Shown here one piece after another: positions 1 to 10,400 of a stretch of DNA of 57,117 nucleotides. The stretch spans positions 1 to 57,117 of the forward strand of contig NZ_BJDN01000020.1 of NCBI RefSeq assembly GCF_005405165.1, in the 5' to 3' direction. The position numbers were made by a program, and so were the translations under genes. The notes below the pieces were generated by a model. It saw only the letters and a program-made list of their open reading frames with translations. It was not told the origin of the DNA and ran no database searches. Positions within the stretch are counted from its first letter, which is position 1. The number at the start of each line of letters is the position of its first letter. Source of the stretch: Loigolactobacillus binensis (lineage in GTDB: Bacteria > Bacillota > Bacilli > Lactobacillales > Lactobacillaceae).

Positions 1-14
1 GGTTTATTGAGCAT
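1..14 (-). CDS. 5' end of an unidentified gene (partial)
   Basis: An ATG on the minus strand (14-12) sits 7 bases downstream of an AGGTG-type ribosome binding site, and only four codons (M-L-N-K) fall inside the window. A TACAAT -10-like box lies at 109-104, about 90 bases upstream. The product cannot be identified; the call rests only on the RBS and start context. Confidence 0.35.
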
Positions 15-180
15 AAAAACACCTCACCATTTCTTATGATGAGGCTATCATACCGCGGCCGATACGCTATTTATAGTCGGTCTGTTATTGGGTGCTTACA
101 GATATTGTACACTCCCCTAAGAAATAATGGAAACGTACATAACCTGCTTTTTAAATCAGGTTGTCCGTTTAAGATAATAT

Positions 181-214
181 AAAAAGAAACGCTACATAAA
201 TAGCGTTTCTTTTT
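181..214 (-). terminator. Rho-independent terminator
   Basis: Perfect 14-base arms around a 6-base loop, with A- and T-runs on both sides, lie just downstream of the ABC transporter gene. The symmetry would allow function in both directions. Confidence 0.9.
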
Positions 215-229
215 ATATTATCTATTTAA

Positions 230-1708
230 TTAGTTTGAAGCGGCCAGCCGTTTTTCAAAAACGGCTAACACACGAGAAATTCCAAATGTCAAAATGAAGT
301 AGATCAATGATGCAATCACCAATGGATAGAATGGCTTAAAACTAGCCCCTTGAACAACACCAGTTTCAAACATTAATTCGCTGACCCCGATCACAGAAAC
401 AACAGAAGAATCTTTCAAAATTGTAATGAATTCATTACCTAATGCTGGAAAAATATTTTTAATTGCTTGGGGCAAAACAACGTACCGCATACTGGCTGTC
501 TGAGTCAAGCCCAATGAGCGCGCTGCTTCTAACTGCCCAGGCTTAACCGAATTGATCCCTGAACGAATGATTTCAGCCACATAAGCCGCAGAATTCAGCG
601 AAACAGCGATCATACTTGAGATTAAGGCCGACAAACCCAAGCCTAACATTTGTGCGCCAAAAAAGGCAATAAAAACTTGAATTAGTAATGGCGTGCCACG
701 AATAAATTCAATATAGATCACAGCAATCGCTTTAAGAACAAAGTGGCGTGAACGCTTCATGAAGGCCAACAAAGTGCCTAGAACAACCCCAAAGAAAACG
801 CCGATCACTGCTAATTCGATTGTATATAAGGTTCCCTTTAAGAAATAACTTCCGTATTGACTAAAAAAACTATTCTTCTGAAACATTAATTTATTGGCCT
901 TAGCCTGATACTGTTTCAATAAATGTTGTTTATTGATCTGAGTGATCGACTTATTGATCGCTGCAGTCAGTGCTGGCGCATCCTTTGGTAATGCAACCGC
1001 AGTCTCCTTAGTTGACTGTGCAAAAGTCGTCTTAGTCAAAACAAAGTCTTTATTCTGCGCAATATAGGCATCAGCCACAGGTTTTTCGATCACAATAGCT
1101 TTAATTTTATTGTTCTGTAAGTTCAGAACTAAATCCGTCATTTTCTGTAAAGACGTGATTTTGGAACCAAACAGTTCTTTTTGGGCCAGTTCTTCCTGGA
1201 AAGATTGTTTCTGTACCCCGACCTTAACACCTTCATAATCAGCCGACGATTTTAGTTTTGCTGCATCTTCTTTTTTCGCCATAACGACTTGTTTAACGTT
1301 TAAATAGGATTTAGAGAACGTAACTTCTTTTTCCCGCTCTGGTGTTTTTGACATTCCAGAAATGATCATATCAATTTTACCGGTCTTTAGCGCACCGAGC
1401 AAGGCGTCAAAACCCATTTCATTGATTTTTAGTTTAACGCCAAGATCTTTAGCAATCTTTTCGGCAATACTGATATCAAAACCAACGATTTTATCCTGAC
1501 CATTGATTGTTTGGTGAAATTCATAAGGAGGATAGTCTGCTGATAAACCAACAGTAATATACCCTCTTTTCTTGATTGCACTGAGATGGCGATCGGTTAA
1601 CGTTGTCTTTTGCGTACTGGCCGCATCAACCGCAGTGCTGGCTAATGGCACGACTACAGTCAAAACCATAAATAGCGCCAATAGTAGCCGCCCAAGTTTA
1701 CTTTTCAT
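230..1708 (-). CDS. Amino-acid ABC transporter, fused substrate-binding and permease protein (GlnP type)
   Basis: This 492-residue protein carries both the solute receptor and the membrane permease of a polar-amino-acid importer. Residues 1-30 are a signal sequence. About 45-265 form a family-3 periplasmic-binding domain, with the typical YPPYEF and GFDISIAEKIA elements. About 285-490 form a HisM/GlnP permease domain with several membrane helices and the EAA-loop motif EAARSLGLT. Such fusions are usual in lactic acid bacteria, where they work with a GlnQ-type ATPase; no ATPase gene is in the window. The substrate is likely glutamine, glutamate or another polar amino acid. The ATG follows a GGAGG box by 9 bases. 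Confidence 0.9.
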   Translation of the reverse strand: MKSKLGRLLLALFMVLTVVVPLASTAVDAASTQKTTLTDRHLSAIKKRGYITVGLSADYPPYEFHQTINGQDKIVGFDISIAEKIAKDLGVKLKINEMGFDALLGALKTGKIDMIISGMSKTPEREKEVTFSKSYLNVKQVVMAKKEDAAKLKSSADYEGVKVGVQKQSFQEELAQKELFGSKITSLQKMTDLVLNLQNNKIKAIVIEKPVADAYIAQNKDFVLTKTTFAQSTKETAVALPKDAPALTAAINKSITQINKQHLLKQYQAKANKLMFQKNSFFSQYGSYFLKGTLYTIELAVIGVFFGVVLGTLLAFMKRSRHFVLKAIAVIYIEFIRGTPLLIQVFIAFFGAQMLGLGLSALISSMIAVSLNSAAYVAEIIRSGINSVKPGQLEAARSLGLTQTASMRYVVLPQAIKNIFPALGNEFITILKDSSVVSVIGVSELMFETGVVQGASFKPFYPLVIASLIYFILTFGISRVLAVFEKRLAASN

Positions 1709-1930
1709 TGGTAATGTCCTCCCTATTTCTTCATCCTTTTTTAATGATTAGCCATATTATACGCAAATAATTACATTTATGCAAGTATATTCATAAAATG
1801 AGCTATATGCTTTATTTTATTCGTTTTAATGTATATTTGGCATTTGGCAAGGACACTGGTAAAATAAATGCAGCACGAATTAATTAAGCAGCAATCAATT
1901 TAGCTTAAGACAGAACAGGAAGTGAACCCA

Positions 1931-2260
1931 GTGGTTAAAAAAATTAGTTTAGTTAGTTTAGCTATTTCGCTGATTTTTGCGTTACTGCTGTCTTTTCTTT
2001 CTGATAAAGAAACTTTTTTACTCAGCCTTTCCAATAATTTATTTTTAATTGGTTTATTTGTTTTGATCATTGCCATTATCCTTTATTTATATGATGCCCA
2101 TTTGTTTCAGCATTTATCACTGCACCAGCGGCGTAAAAATGATGCGCCCGCGCAGCCAACATCTGGCGAACAAGCGGCTTTTTATACAGAATTACGGCGT
2201 GCGTTTCTCTGGATCGGCTTAGGTGAATTGATTGCCAGTATTGTTATCTCGTTTCTTTAA
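1931..2260 (+). CDS. Small membrane protein, DUF3899-like
   Basis: A protein of about 109 residues with two N-terminal hydrophobic segments, a charged middle (LHQRRKNDAP) and a third hydrophobic segment at the C terminus. This layout resembles the DUF3899 membrane family. I chose the GTG at 1931 because the AGGAAG box at 1917-1922 lies at a proper distance from it; an in-frame GTG at 1922 overlaps that box. The function is unknown. Confidence 0.65.
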   Translation: MVKKISLVSLAISLIFALLLSFLSDKETFLLSLSNNLFLIGLFVLIIAIILYLYDAHLFQHLSLHQRRKNDAPAQPTSGEQAAFYTELRRAFLWIGLGELIASIVISFL

Positions 2261-2271
2261 AAAGATATGCA

Positions 2272-2310
2272 AAAGGGACCAACCATAATTTTGGCTGATC
2301 CCTTATTTTT
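2272..2310 (+). terminator. Rho-independent terminator between convergent genes
   Basis: AAGGGA and TCCCTT arms with the inner CCAACCA/TTTGG region are followed by a T-rich tract. The hairpin lies between the convergent genes ending at 2260 and 2309 and could serve both. Confidence 0.8.
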
Positions 2311-2533
2311 ATTCGCGATTCATTTTTAAATTCCGCTTATGCCGCGGGTGTGAATAAAATCCTAATGTATTCATCATTGATAATATTAAGCTTGCCATCA
2401 CCACCGCACTTAAAACAAAAACCAGCGGTGAATGAAACGTCAAGAGCCCGTACAAGCAAATCAAAATAGTAATGATCTGTAAACTAGCAATGGTGATCCG
2501 TATATGGGGCGGTCTGGGCTGGTCAGATTTCAT
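2309..2533 (-). CDS. Small two-helix membrane protein, unknown
   Basis: 74 residues with two hydrophobic segments (about 13-33 and 36-56), a basic tail rich in His, Arg and Lys, and a charged N terminus. An AAGGGAA box precedes the ATG. I do not recognise a family. The convergent terminator and the RBS support a real gene. Confidence 0.55.
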   Translation of the reverse strand: MKSDQPRPPHIRITIASLQIITILICLYGLLTFHSPLVFVLSAVVMASLILSMMNTLGFYSHPRHKRNLKMNRE

Positions 2534-2681
2534 CGGCCTTCATTCCCTTTCATAATTAAGGTTTTATTTATATCTGCATTGTAGCATATTTTAATGCGGC
2601 TGCAAATTCTGAATCATCAATTCAATCGTGTTAAAACCAAACGGCAGCATTTAATTTAGTAAGAAAACGACATGCAAATTT

Positions 2682-3845
2682 TTAGCTTTGATCATTGGCC
2701 ACAGATGTACTCAGTTTCGTAATGGCTGCCAACAAAGCCTGTTGAACCTCAGGATCATTTTCCTTACCCTGGTGTTCTCGCAAGAAGGTTTTTAATTGGG
2801 CCTCATTATGCCGGGCCAACATTGCCACCGCCCAAACTGCCGTCGCCCGAATCATTGGCCGAGGATCATTTTCAATCACTTCCAACAATATGGGAACCGC
2901 GGTACGATCCTTAACGTTGGCCAAGGCAATGATTGCGTTACGCTGTAAGGGCTTTTTACCGCGCCATGATCCAGCTAAGCGGCCAAAACGTTGTTTAAAT
3001 TCCTTATTGGAAAGTGTCAACATTGATTGTAAAACGGGTGTGGCCTCTTCAATCTTTGGCTCCATACGTGTATGCCGGTGTTCATCCTTGCCACGATTAA
3101 ACGGACAAACTAATTGGCAAATATCGCAGCCATAGATCACACTACGGATCAACGGCCGAAATTCTTCCGCCATTGCCCCTTTAGTTTGCGTCTGATAGGA
3201 TAGACAGCGCTGCGCGTTTAAACGTCCATCACCGAGCAAAGCCTGTGGCGGGCAATAATCAACACACCGAGTACAAGTTCCGCACTGGTTCTCAACTGGG
3301 GTATCAGGTGCAAACGGAATATTAGTGATAATTTCACCTAAATACACAAACGAACCAAATTCTTCAGTGATCAGCAGCCCATTGCGGCCAATAAATCCTA
3401 AACCAGCACGCTGGGCAACCGCTACATCACTGAGTTCGCCAGTATCGACCATCGGTTTGAACCGTGCCTCAGTGGCGGTATTGGCTTTAATAAAAGCAAC
3501 TAGTTGTTGCATTTTATCCCGTAAAATAAAATGATAATCTTCCCCCCATGACGCACGGGCAAAATTACCGCGACGTTGCTTACGGTTTCGTGGCACCTGC
3601 TGTTGTATTTTACTTGGGTAAGCTAAAGCAATCGCAATGATTGATTGCGGTTGCTCAAAGATTTTATCCGGGTATAAACGTTCCGCTAAAACTTGATGTT
3701 CAAAGCCACTAGTATGCCCTGCCGCTTTTTGCGCCTGCAAACTGGCCGCCATTTCCGTAAAGGGTGCCGCAGTTGTAAAGCCAATCTTATCAATTCCTAG
3801 ATCGGCGCTGGCAGCAAGGATTTTTTGTTTTAATTCAGCATACAT
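2682..3845 (-). CDS. queG: Epoxyqueuosine reductase QueG
   Basis: Cobalamin-dependent enzyme that reduces epoxyqueuosine to queuosine in tRNA, the last step of queuosine synthesis. The 387 residues show the family layout: an N-terminal reductase domain with the VDTGELSD segment whose Asp134 is the known catalytic acid, then two 4Fe-4S sites (C188/C191/C194 with C247, and C240/C243 with C198), then a C-terminal HEAT-like repeat region (about 280-375). The ATG is preceded by GGAGGT at good spacing. No other queuosine gene is nearby. Confidence 0.95.
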   Translation of the reverse strand: MYAELKQKILAASADLGIDKIGFTTAAPFTEMAASLQAQKAAGHTSGFEHQVLAERLYPDKIFEQPQSIIAIALAYPSKIQQQVPRNRKQRRGNFARASWGEDYHFILRDKMQQLVAFIKANTATEARFKPMVDTGELSDVAVAQRAGLGFIGRNGLLITEEFGSFVYLGEIITNIPFAPDTPVENQCGTCTRCVDYCPPQALLGDGRLNAQRCLSYQTQTKGAMAEEFRPLIRSVIYGCDICQLVCPFNRGKDEHRHTRMEPKIEEATPVLQSMLTLSNKEFKQRFGRLAGSWRGKKPLQRNAIIALANVKDRTAVPILLEVIENDPRPMIRATAVWAVAMLARHNEAQLKTFLREHQGKENDPEVQQALLAAITKLSTSVANDQS

Positions 3846-4005
3846 GATTCAACCTCCGTTAACTAGCCTTACCCTTAGTTTATCGCTTGGCCCATAAAAT
3901 AATAGTCGGGTTTTCCCGAAATAATCAACAAAATTATGCCCGCCACTTGACGACACTTTATCCAGCGTGCATGATGAATTTATTCAAATAAATGGAGGCA
4001 ACGTT

Positions 4006-5379
4006 ATGAGTGATTTTCGTCTTGAACATGATTCATTAGGCAACGTTAAAGTTCCCAAAACAGCATTATGGGGGGCGCAAACTGAACGAAGTCGCCAAAA
4101 CTTTAAAACTGGCGACCCAATGCCCTATCCAGTGATCACAGCCTTACTGCAGATCAAAAAAGCCGCTGCACAAGTCAATGCCGAGTTGGCGGAGATCAGT
4201 CCGGCTAAGGCAACCTTGATCGCCACTACCGTTGATCAGCTATTAAGCCAAGACCACCGCGCTGATTTTCCCTTGGTTATTTATCAAACTGGTAGTGGCA
4301 CACAAACTAATATGAATGTGAATGAAGTTATTGTTCACTATGCGGCACAGAACCAACCAGAATTGCCTTTATCGCCGAATGATGACGTTAACCACGCACA
4401 AAGTTCCAATGATACTTTTCCAGCCGCAATGATGATTGCGGCCTATCAAGCCTGCCAGCAATTATTGCCGGTATTGCAGCAACTGATCGCCGCTTTTAAA
4501 ACTAAACAAACTGAATTTAATCAACTTGTCAAAATTGGGCGTACACATTTGCAGGATGCAACACCTTTAACTGTTGGTCAAGAAATCAGCGGCTGGGTCA
4601 GTGCTCTTGAACATGATGCCACTTATTTACAAAAGAATATGCATACTTTGCTGGAATTACCCTTAGGTGGTACTGCAGTCGGAACAGGTCTTAACGCACC
4701 GGCTAACTTCGATCAAAAAATTGTTGCTGCCTTAGCCAAAACCTATCAAATTCCCTTTGTCGTCGCACCTAACAAATTTCAGGGCTTAGCTAACCACAGT
4801 GGCCTAAATCTAATTCATGGTTGTTTACGAACACTTGCCAGTGATCTGTTAAAAATTGGTAACGACATTCGCTTCTTGGCCAGTGGCCCCCGCGCTGGGT
4901 ATGGTGAGTTAATAATTCCGGCCAACGAACCTGGGTCTTCGATCATGCCAGGTAAAGTTAATCCAACTCAGATCGAAGCCTTGACCATGGTGGTGGCTCG
5001 GGTCATGGGGAATGATACCACCATTAATTTTGCCGCCAGCCAAGGTAATTTTGAAATGAACGTTTATAAACCAGTGATCATCGCGACCTTACTTGAAACC
5101 GTCACTTTATTAACTACCAGTCTGCAGTCTTTTAATGAAAAATTAGTTCAGGGATTGCAAGCTAATCCTCAGCGTATTCACGCTTTGGTCACCAATTCTC
5201 TAATGCTAGTCACCGCGTTGACTCCACATATCGGTTATGAAAAAAGTGCTCAGATTGCGCAAACTGCACAACGCCAAGGCATAACATTGCGTGCTGCTGC
5301 CATCGCCTCTGGCGCGGTCACGGCCACTGAGTTTAGTCGCTGGGTCGATCCAGCGGCTATGACACACCCTGAGCCATAG
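4006..5379 (+). CDS. fumC: Class II fumarate hydratase FumC
   Basis: Converts fumarate and malate reversibly, without an iron-sulfur cluster. The 457 residues match the family length. The superfamily motif GSSIMPGKVNPTQ is at 310-322, the substrate-binding QTGSGTQTNMNVNEV at 94-108, and GRTHLQDATP at 178-187. I chose ATG 4006 because TGGAGG precedes it by 8 bases; the frame stays open further upstream without an RBS. In lactobacilli the enzyme usually serves a reductive malate-to-succinate branch. It stands alone here. Confidence 0.96.
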   Translation: MSDFRLEHDSLGNVKVPKTALWGAQTERSRQNFKTGDPMPYPVITALLQIKKAAAQVNAELAEISPAKATLIATTVDQLLSQDHRADFPLVIYQTGSGTQTNMNVNEVIVHYAAQNQPELPLSPNDDVNHAQSSNDTFPAAMMIAAYQACQQLLPVLQQLIAAFKTKQTEFNQLVKIGRTHLQDATPLTVGQEISGWVSALEHDATYLQKNMHTLLELPLGGTAVGTGLNAPANFDQKIVAALAKTYQIPFVVAPNKFQGLANHSGLNLIHGCLRTLASDLLKIGNDIRFLASGPRAGYGELIIPANEPGSSIMPGKVNPTQIEALTMVVARVMGNDTTINFAASQGNFEMNVYKPVIIATLLETVTLLTTSLQSFNEKLVQGLQANPQRIHALVTNSLMLVTALTPHIGYEKSAQIAQTAQRQGITLRAAAIASGAVTATEFSRWVDPAAMTHPEP

Positions 5380-5465
5380 CATTTTAATTGACCTATATCG
5401 GGTTTGCCCGCTATACTAAAAATAGATAGTCAGTAGTGTACTCAAGAGAAAGGAAGCGACGGTCA

Positions 5466-5645
5466 ATGCAAAAAACAGATTTACAAAAACATCTACAAAC
5501 AATTCACGATCGAAGTTTTAATCCCATTATCCTGCAGCACAATTCCTTCCGCGCTTGCCTTCATCGCAGCGCACTGAATCTTGGTTTGATCAAAAATGGC
5601 CAATTAACCGCAAAGGGTCGCGAACATTTGACCCTACAATTATAA
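5466..5645 (+). CDS. Small protein of 59 residues, unknown
   Basis: Starts at an ATG 9 bases after AGGAAG. The protein is basic, with no membrane segment, and its C terminus (NGQLTAKGREHLTL) looks like the end of a small helical or winged-helix domain. A compact hairpin (CGGG..CCCG) at 5397-5410 separates it from fumC. No family is recognised. Confidence 0.6.
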   Translation: MQKTDLQKHLQTIHDRSFNPIILQHNSFRACLHRSALNLGLIKNGQLTAKGREHLTLQL

Positions 5646-5661
5646 TTCTTGTGTTCTACTT

Positions 5662-5697
5662 AATAGCCGTGCGAATTCAGCGTACGGCTATTTTTGT
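5662..5697 (-). terminator. Rho-independent terminator, convergent
   Basis: AATAGCCGT pairs with ACGGCTATT, followed by T-runs on the plus strand. It lies between the convergent genes ending at 5645 and 5688. Confidence 0.8.
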
Positions 5698-6287
5698 TTG
5701 TGATAAGCTAATGGCAATTGCCAGAGCATTTTAACGTCTGTTAAAACAAAACATACCCCTGCCTGTATGATTGACATTTGTAACGGCCGTGGTGCAACGC
5801 TAATGGTATGCTGGATGCCTGCCTTATGTGCATAAAAACTAGCCTTACGCATATGCCAAGCACAAGTAACAACAATCGCACGGAGCAATTGACGCCGCAC
5901 CAACAAAGGTTGTGCCAAAGAAAAGTTTTCTCCCGTGTGACGCGCATGACGCTCACGCAAAATTGCGGCCCGCGGAATGCCCCGGGCAATTAAACCCTGG
6001 GCCATCACATCAGCCTCAATTGCCGATGTATGAATTGCACCACCTGACACTAAAATATATGAAGCTAATCCTTGGCGATAAAGTTTGACTGCATGATCCA
6101 ATATCGTTTTGAGTAAAGCTGTTTCGTGACCAGCATTAGTTGCTGGATGACCGGGCACAATAATAACGTCAGCCCGCTGTCGTTGCTGGCGTGGTGCTTT
6201 AGGATAGGCTAATAACGGTGTAACCAAGGTTATTATTCCAGCAGTGACTAACATTAAACTAACTTTTTGACCGTTTTTCAAATTCAC
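5688..6287 (-). CDS. DUF218 / YdcF-family protein
   Basis: 199 residues with an N-terminal hydrophobic anchor (about 9-28), then the DUF218 fold: ADVIIVPGHP near 39-48, LVSGGAIHTSAIEA near 98-111, and VVTCAWHMRKA near 138-148. Members with a known role act in cell-envelope metabolism (SanA, YdcF, ElyC); the role of this one cannot be assigned. It has its own RBS (GGAGTGAG). Confidence 0.85.
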   Translation of the reverse strand: MNLKNGQKVSLMLVTAGIITLVTPLLAYPKAPRQQRQRADVIIVPGHPATNAGHETALLKTILDHAVKLYRQGLASYILVSGGAIHTSAIEADVMAQGLIARGIPRAAILRERHARHTGENFSLAQPLLVRRQLLRAIVVTCAWHMRKASFYAHKAGIQHTISVAPRPLQMSIIQAGVCFVLTDVKMLWQLPLAYHKQK

Positions 6288-6391
6288 CTCACTCCTTTAT
6301 TTCAGAATACCTACTTCGTCAGTGAAAGGCAAAAAAATCTTCTGATCTATGCTAAACTAGAAATAAAAGTTTATCTTTGGGGGAATTTTTT

Positions 6392-7285
6392 ATGCGAAAA
6401 TTTATTTTAACGCTCATAACTTTTTTAGGCGCCACTCTGTTACTAACAGCATGTCATTCACAGGCAGCTAGTAAGGATCAATCATCCAGTGGTGAACGCA
6501 ACATGTCAACTTATGAATTACAACGAAAGTATGTTGCGTTAACGGATGCCGCTATGAAACCCATCACCCTAGTTAATCAACAATCAAAGAACGCAAATAA
6601 TCAAATCAGTACCGCAGTCAGTACTGCCAATCAAAGTATTGAACAATTAAACAACACTTTGAAACAAAATCGCACCCACACCAAATTAACTAAAGCATTA
6701 CTGCACTACAGTCAAACAATCAGTGCTCTGCTGACAACTATTCAAAATGCTGATAATAGTGCCTACGCCAAGCATTTCCTCAGCCTAAATAGCGAGGCAC
6801 AAAAATTAGCTAAAGAATACTTCCATGGTGAACAACCTGATTCACTAAAAACAGTACTGGCTTACCAGGCGGCCAACAATACTTATGCGTCTGGCAACAC
6901 TTTGAACACCAAAAACTTCCAAATCAAATTTAGTAAAATTCAAATCATTAGTAATGACGCTGGTGGGCGGGTGATTCTATTTACCTACACCTTCCATAAT
7001 AAAAGCCAGGCGGCATTAACACCAGCGATTGTGCTTAATCAATACGGTAAATTCCAACAAAACGGTGCGCAACTCAGTGCTGGAACACCTGCTACTAGCT
7101 ACCAACAAAGTGAAACCAGTTATGCCAGTAATAATAGCCAAGCAACAACTGCTGTGGCCGCCGGTAAAACCGTTACTGCAGTAGTTGGACTTACCTTGAA
7201 AGATACTAAAAGCACCGTTGACTATGTCGGGATAAATCCTAAAGATCAGCAGCCAATCGGTACGATCAGCATTAAATTAAACTAA
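6392..7285 (+). CDS. Secreted lipoprotein with DUF5067 domain
   Basis: A hydrophobic N terminus ends in the lipobox LLTAC, so the mature protein should be lipid-anchored at its Cys. The middle (about 30-160) is helical and rich in Asn, Gln and Thr. The C-terminal part (about 175-295) resembles the beta-sandwich DUF5067 domain found in lactobacillus lipoproteins, with pattern NFQIKFSKIQI and ILFTYTFHNKS. ATG 6392 follows GGGGGA by 7 bases. The function is unknown, probably at the cell surface. Confidence 0.8.
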   Translation: MRKFILTLITFLGATLLLTACHSQAASKDQSSSGERNMSTYELQRKYVALTDAAMKPITLVNQQSKNANNQISTAVSTANQSIEQLNNTLKQNRTHTKLTKALLHYSQTISALLTTIQNADNSAYAKHFLSLNSEAQKLAKEYFHGEQPDSLKTVLAYQAANNTYASGNTLNTKNFQIKFSKIQIISNDAGGRVILFTYTFHNKSQAALTPAIVLNQYGKFQQNGAQLSAGTPATSYQQSETSYASNNSQATTAVAAGKTVTAVVGLTLKDTKSTVDYVGINPKDQQPIGTISIKLN

Positions 7286-7353
7286 AAGTGCCTTGGCAAA
7301 GCCGGTTGCTAGTTGACTACTTTATAAACCGGCAACAGAAAAAAGTAGCGCGC

Positions 7354-7416
7354 AAAAAAGCACACAGCTAAGCGACACAACCAGTTATGGTCGTTCACTT
7401 AACCACGTGCTTTTTT
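7354..7416 (-). terminator. Terminator downstream of addA
   Basis: Outer arms AAAAAAGCAC and GTGCTTTTTT enclose a second imperfect hairpin (near 7367-7402), giving a long stem that ends at the addA stop codon. Confidence 0.8.
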
Positions 7417-10400
7417 AAATTTCTAAAGCTGTGCCGCTAGCCAATAAATAGAGATATTCATGGGTCACTGGTCGCTGCAGAATTCGGGTTAGCGCTGCTG
7501 CGTATAAATGTAATTGTCCGGCATAACGCTGACGCAATTGAGCAAACTTAACGTCTTGTTGCTTGGCCGGCACATAGTCAGTTTTGTAATCAAATAAAAG
7601 CACTTGCTCCGGTGTAACAAGATAGCCATCAATAATTCCATGAATCAAAATTTGGGCTGGATCATCTGCAGCGAAATCAGTAAATAACTGTGTTGCAGGT
7701 AGTAATAACGAAAATGGCGCTTCGCGTACCACAGAATCCGGATGTGCCAATAGTTGTTGGCCAAGATCACTGGCAAAGAAACGCAAAATATTAGCCGGTT
7801 TGATCTGCTTTGCTACTGACGTTGTTAAAATATTCTGCGCAACTAATTGCTTGATCAATGCGGTAATACTAGCCGCAGTGGGTGTTACATGCAGATCAAT
7901 TTTTTGTAAAACCAAATGTGTAGCTGTGCCAACGGCAGTTGCTGGGACCTGAGTAGTCGTCTGTATAAATCGTGGCACTACGAAATCTGTTGCCACATAG
8001 CGATGTACGCCGGATTGTTTTTTATCGGTATCAACTTGCAATGAATTCATCTCATTGGCCGCCGGATCATCAAATAAGCGTTTGACTTCTGAAACGGCCT
8101 GATAAGCTGTTGTCTGCGTTGCTGCCTGATAAGGATAACGCAAATTTAACACCTGATCTAATTGATCAACATCTAAATTAGTAAAATCTGTTTGCTGCGC
8201 CGCAAGCGCAAACCGTTCTGGCCAATTAGTTTTATCAACGGCAGTCGTCATTGCCGCTGGTAATACATCCATTGCCGTGTAAAAATGAACTTTAAATTGG
8301 GTTTGATCCTTTGCCAGGCCCTTGAATGGATTAGTCTGATCCAGTAGATGCTGGTCAAAATTAGGATGACGCACTAAACACATCCCTAACCAATCCATAA
8401 AGTTATTGACGCCACTACGCAGTCCTGAATTCAATACTAATTGTGAACTTTGAAAAGCCTTCTGCCAAATTGCCAAGGCTTTTTCCCGATTGGGATAGCT
8501 ACCGATCACAAATAATTTTTGTTCAGTTCGTGTCAATGCCACATATAAAAGACGCATTTCCTCAGCCGCCTGCCGTCGCTTAACCAGAGTTTGAGCAATC
8601 TTTTTCTGTGGTAAATTAATTTCAATTCGTTTGGCTGGATCTAAATAAGTAATACCGATCCCGATTCGATCATCCAGAACATACTGACCACGTAAGCTTT
8701 CCTGATTAAATTGATGGGTCGCATCCAACAAAAATACCACCGGAAATTCCAATCCTTTACTACCATGGATCGTCATAACGGAAACTGCATCTGCCACTGC
8801 CTGTGCTGGGGCTTCACCTAAGTCCTTATCCTTTTCCTGCATTTGTTTAATAAAACGGACAAATTGAAATAGGCCTTTGAAACTGCTGGCTTCATAGGTA
8901 TGCGCCCGTTCGTATAAAGCATGTAAATTAGCTTGGCGCTGTGCCCCCGCCGGCATGCCACCAACGTAATCTAAAAAACCAGTTTCATTATAAATTGTCC
9001 AGATCAAAGTGACTAATTGATTCTGACGCGCCAATTCACGAAATTGATCTAATTGGCCAAAAAAACGTGCAATTTTATTATAGAGTTGCTGTTGAAATTC
9101 TGGTGCATCAAAGGGAACAAAATTTTGTTTGAAATCAAGAACGGCTTGATAATAATCACCAGTCCGCTGATTGATGCGTAGAAATGCCAAATCATTTTCA
9201 TTCAATCCCACAATTGGTGATCGTAATACGCTGACCAACGGAATATCCTGATATGGATTATCGATCACACTTAACAAAGCCATCATAATTTGAACTTCAG
9301 TAGTCTGAAAATAGCTTTGGGCGCCATTAACGACCACTGGAATATTTAGCCGTTTAAACCAGTCAACAATGAGCAAATTATTGGCCCGTGTTGGTGTCAA
9401 AATAACGATATCTTGATACTGAATCGGCCGCATTTCACCACTTTTACGATCGTAAACTTGGCCGTTAGCTTTTAGTTCTTGGATTTGCTTGGCCACCAGT
9501 GCTACCTGACCTTGAGCTTTATCATCCAAAGCAAATTGTTCAGGCACATTATTATCCGCTGTTGCAGTGTCCGCTTCATAAACTAATAATTCCGCCGCTA
9601 CCGGTAGATCTACTGGATATTTGGCCCCTGCCACCAACCGCGCACTTTCATCATAATCCATTTCGCCAACATGTTGATCCATTAACTGACTAAAAACTAA
9701 ATTAGTAAAATCATCAATATTAGCTACCGAACGAAAATTTTCGGCCAAAATAATTCGCTGACCAGGATCAGTAGCCTGCGCAAATTGATTATACTTGTGC
9801 AAAAAAAGACTGGGATCGGCTAAGCGAAAGGCATAAATTGACTGCTTCACATCACCGACCATAAACATATTGCCAGGATCAGTTTGGGCAACCGTCGTCA
9901 AAATAGTCTCCTGCAAACGATTAATATCTTGATATTCATCGACTAATACTTCGCTGAACTGATGCTGTAATCCGGTTCGTGTCTGCACACCGCTATCATT
10001 ATCGGCAGTCAAAATAGCTAAGGTCAAGTGCTCTAGATCACTAAAATCCAATAAATGGCGGCGCTGCTTTTCCGCACGAAAAGCTGTACCGAACTGTTGA
10101 ACTACTGTAACCAATTGTTGCACTAATTGTTCCGCCTGGCCCATCACTTGAACTAATTGATCCGCAGGTAAACCGAAATAGTCTGGCCCCAATGCGGTAA
10201 CCTGATTTTTGGCCTGTTGGCGAAAATCCATCGCCTGATCCTTAGCTGCTTTAGCGTCAACGGCTAATTTAGTTAAAGTTGGTGCCCGTTGTAATTTAAA
10301 CGTTAAAAATTGTTGGCGTAATTCATCCCATGGTGCAGTAGGTAATTGTGCTGCCAAGTTAGCGACTTGTTCCTGATCCTCCCTTAAACAAGTAACTAGT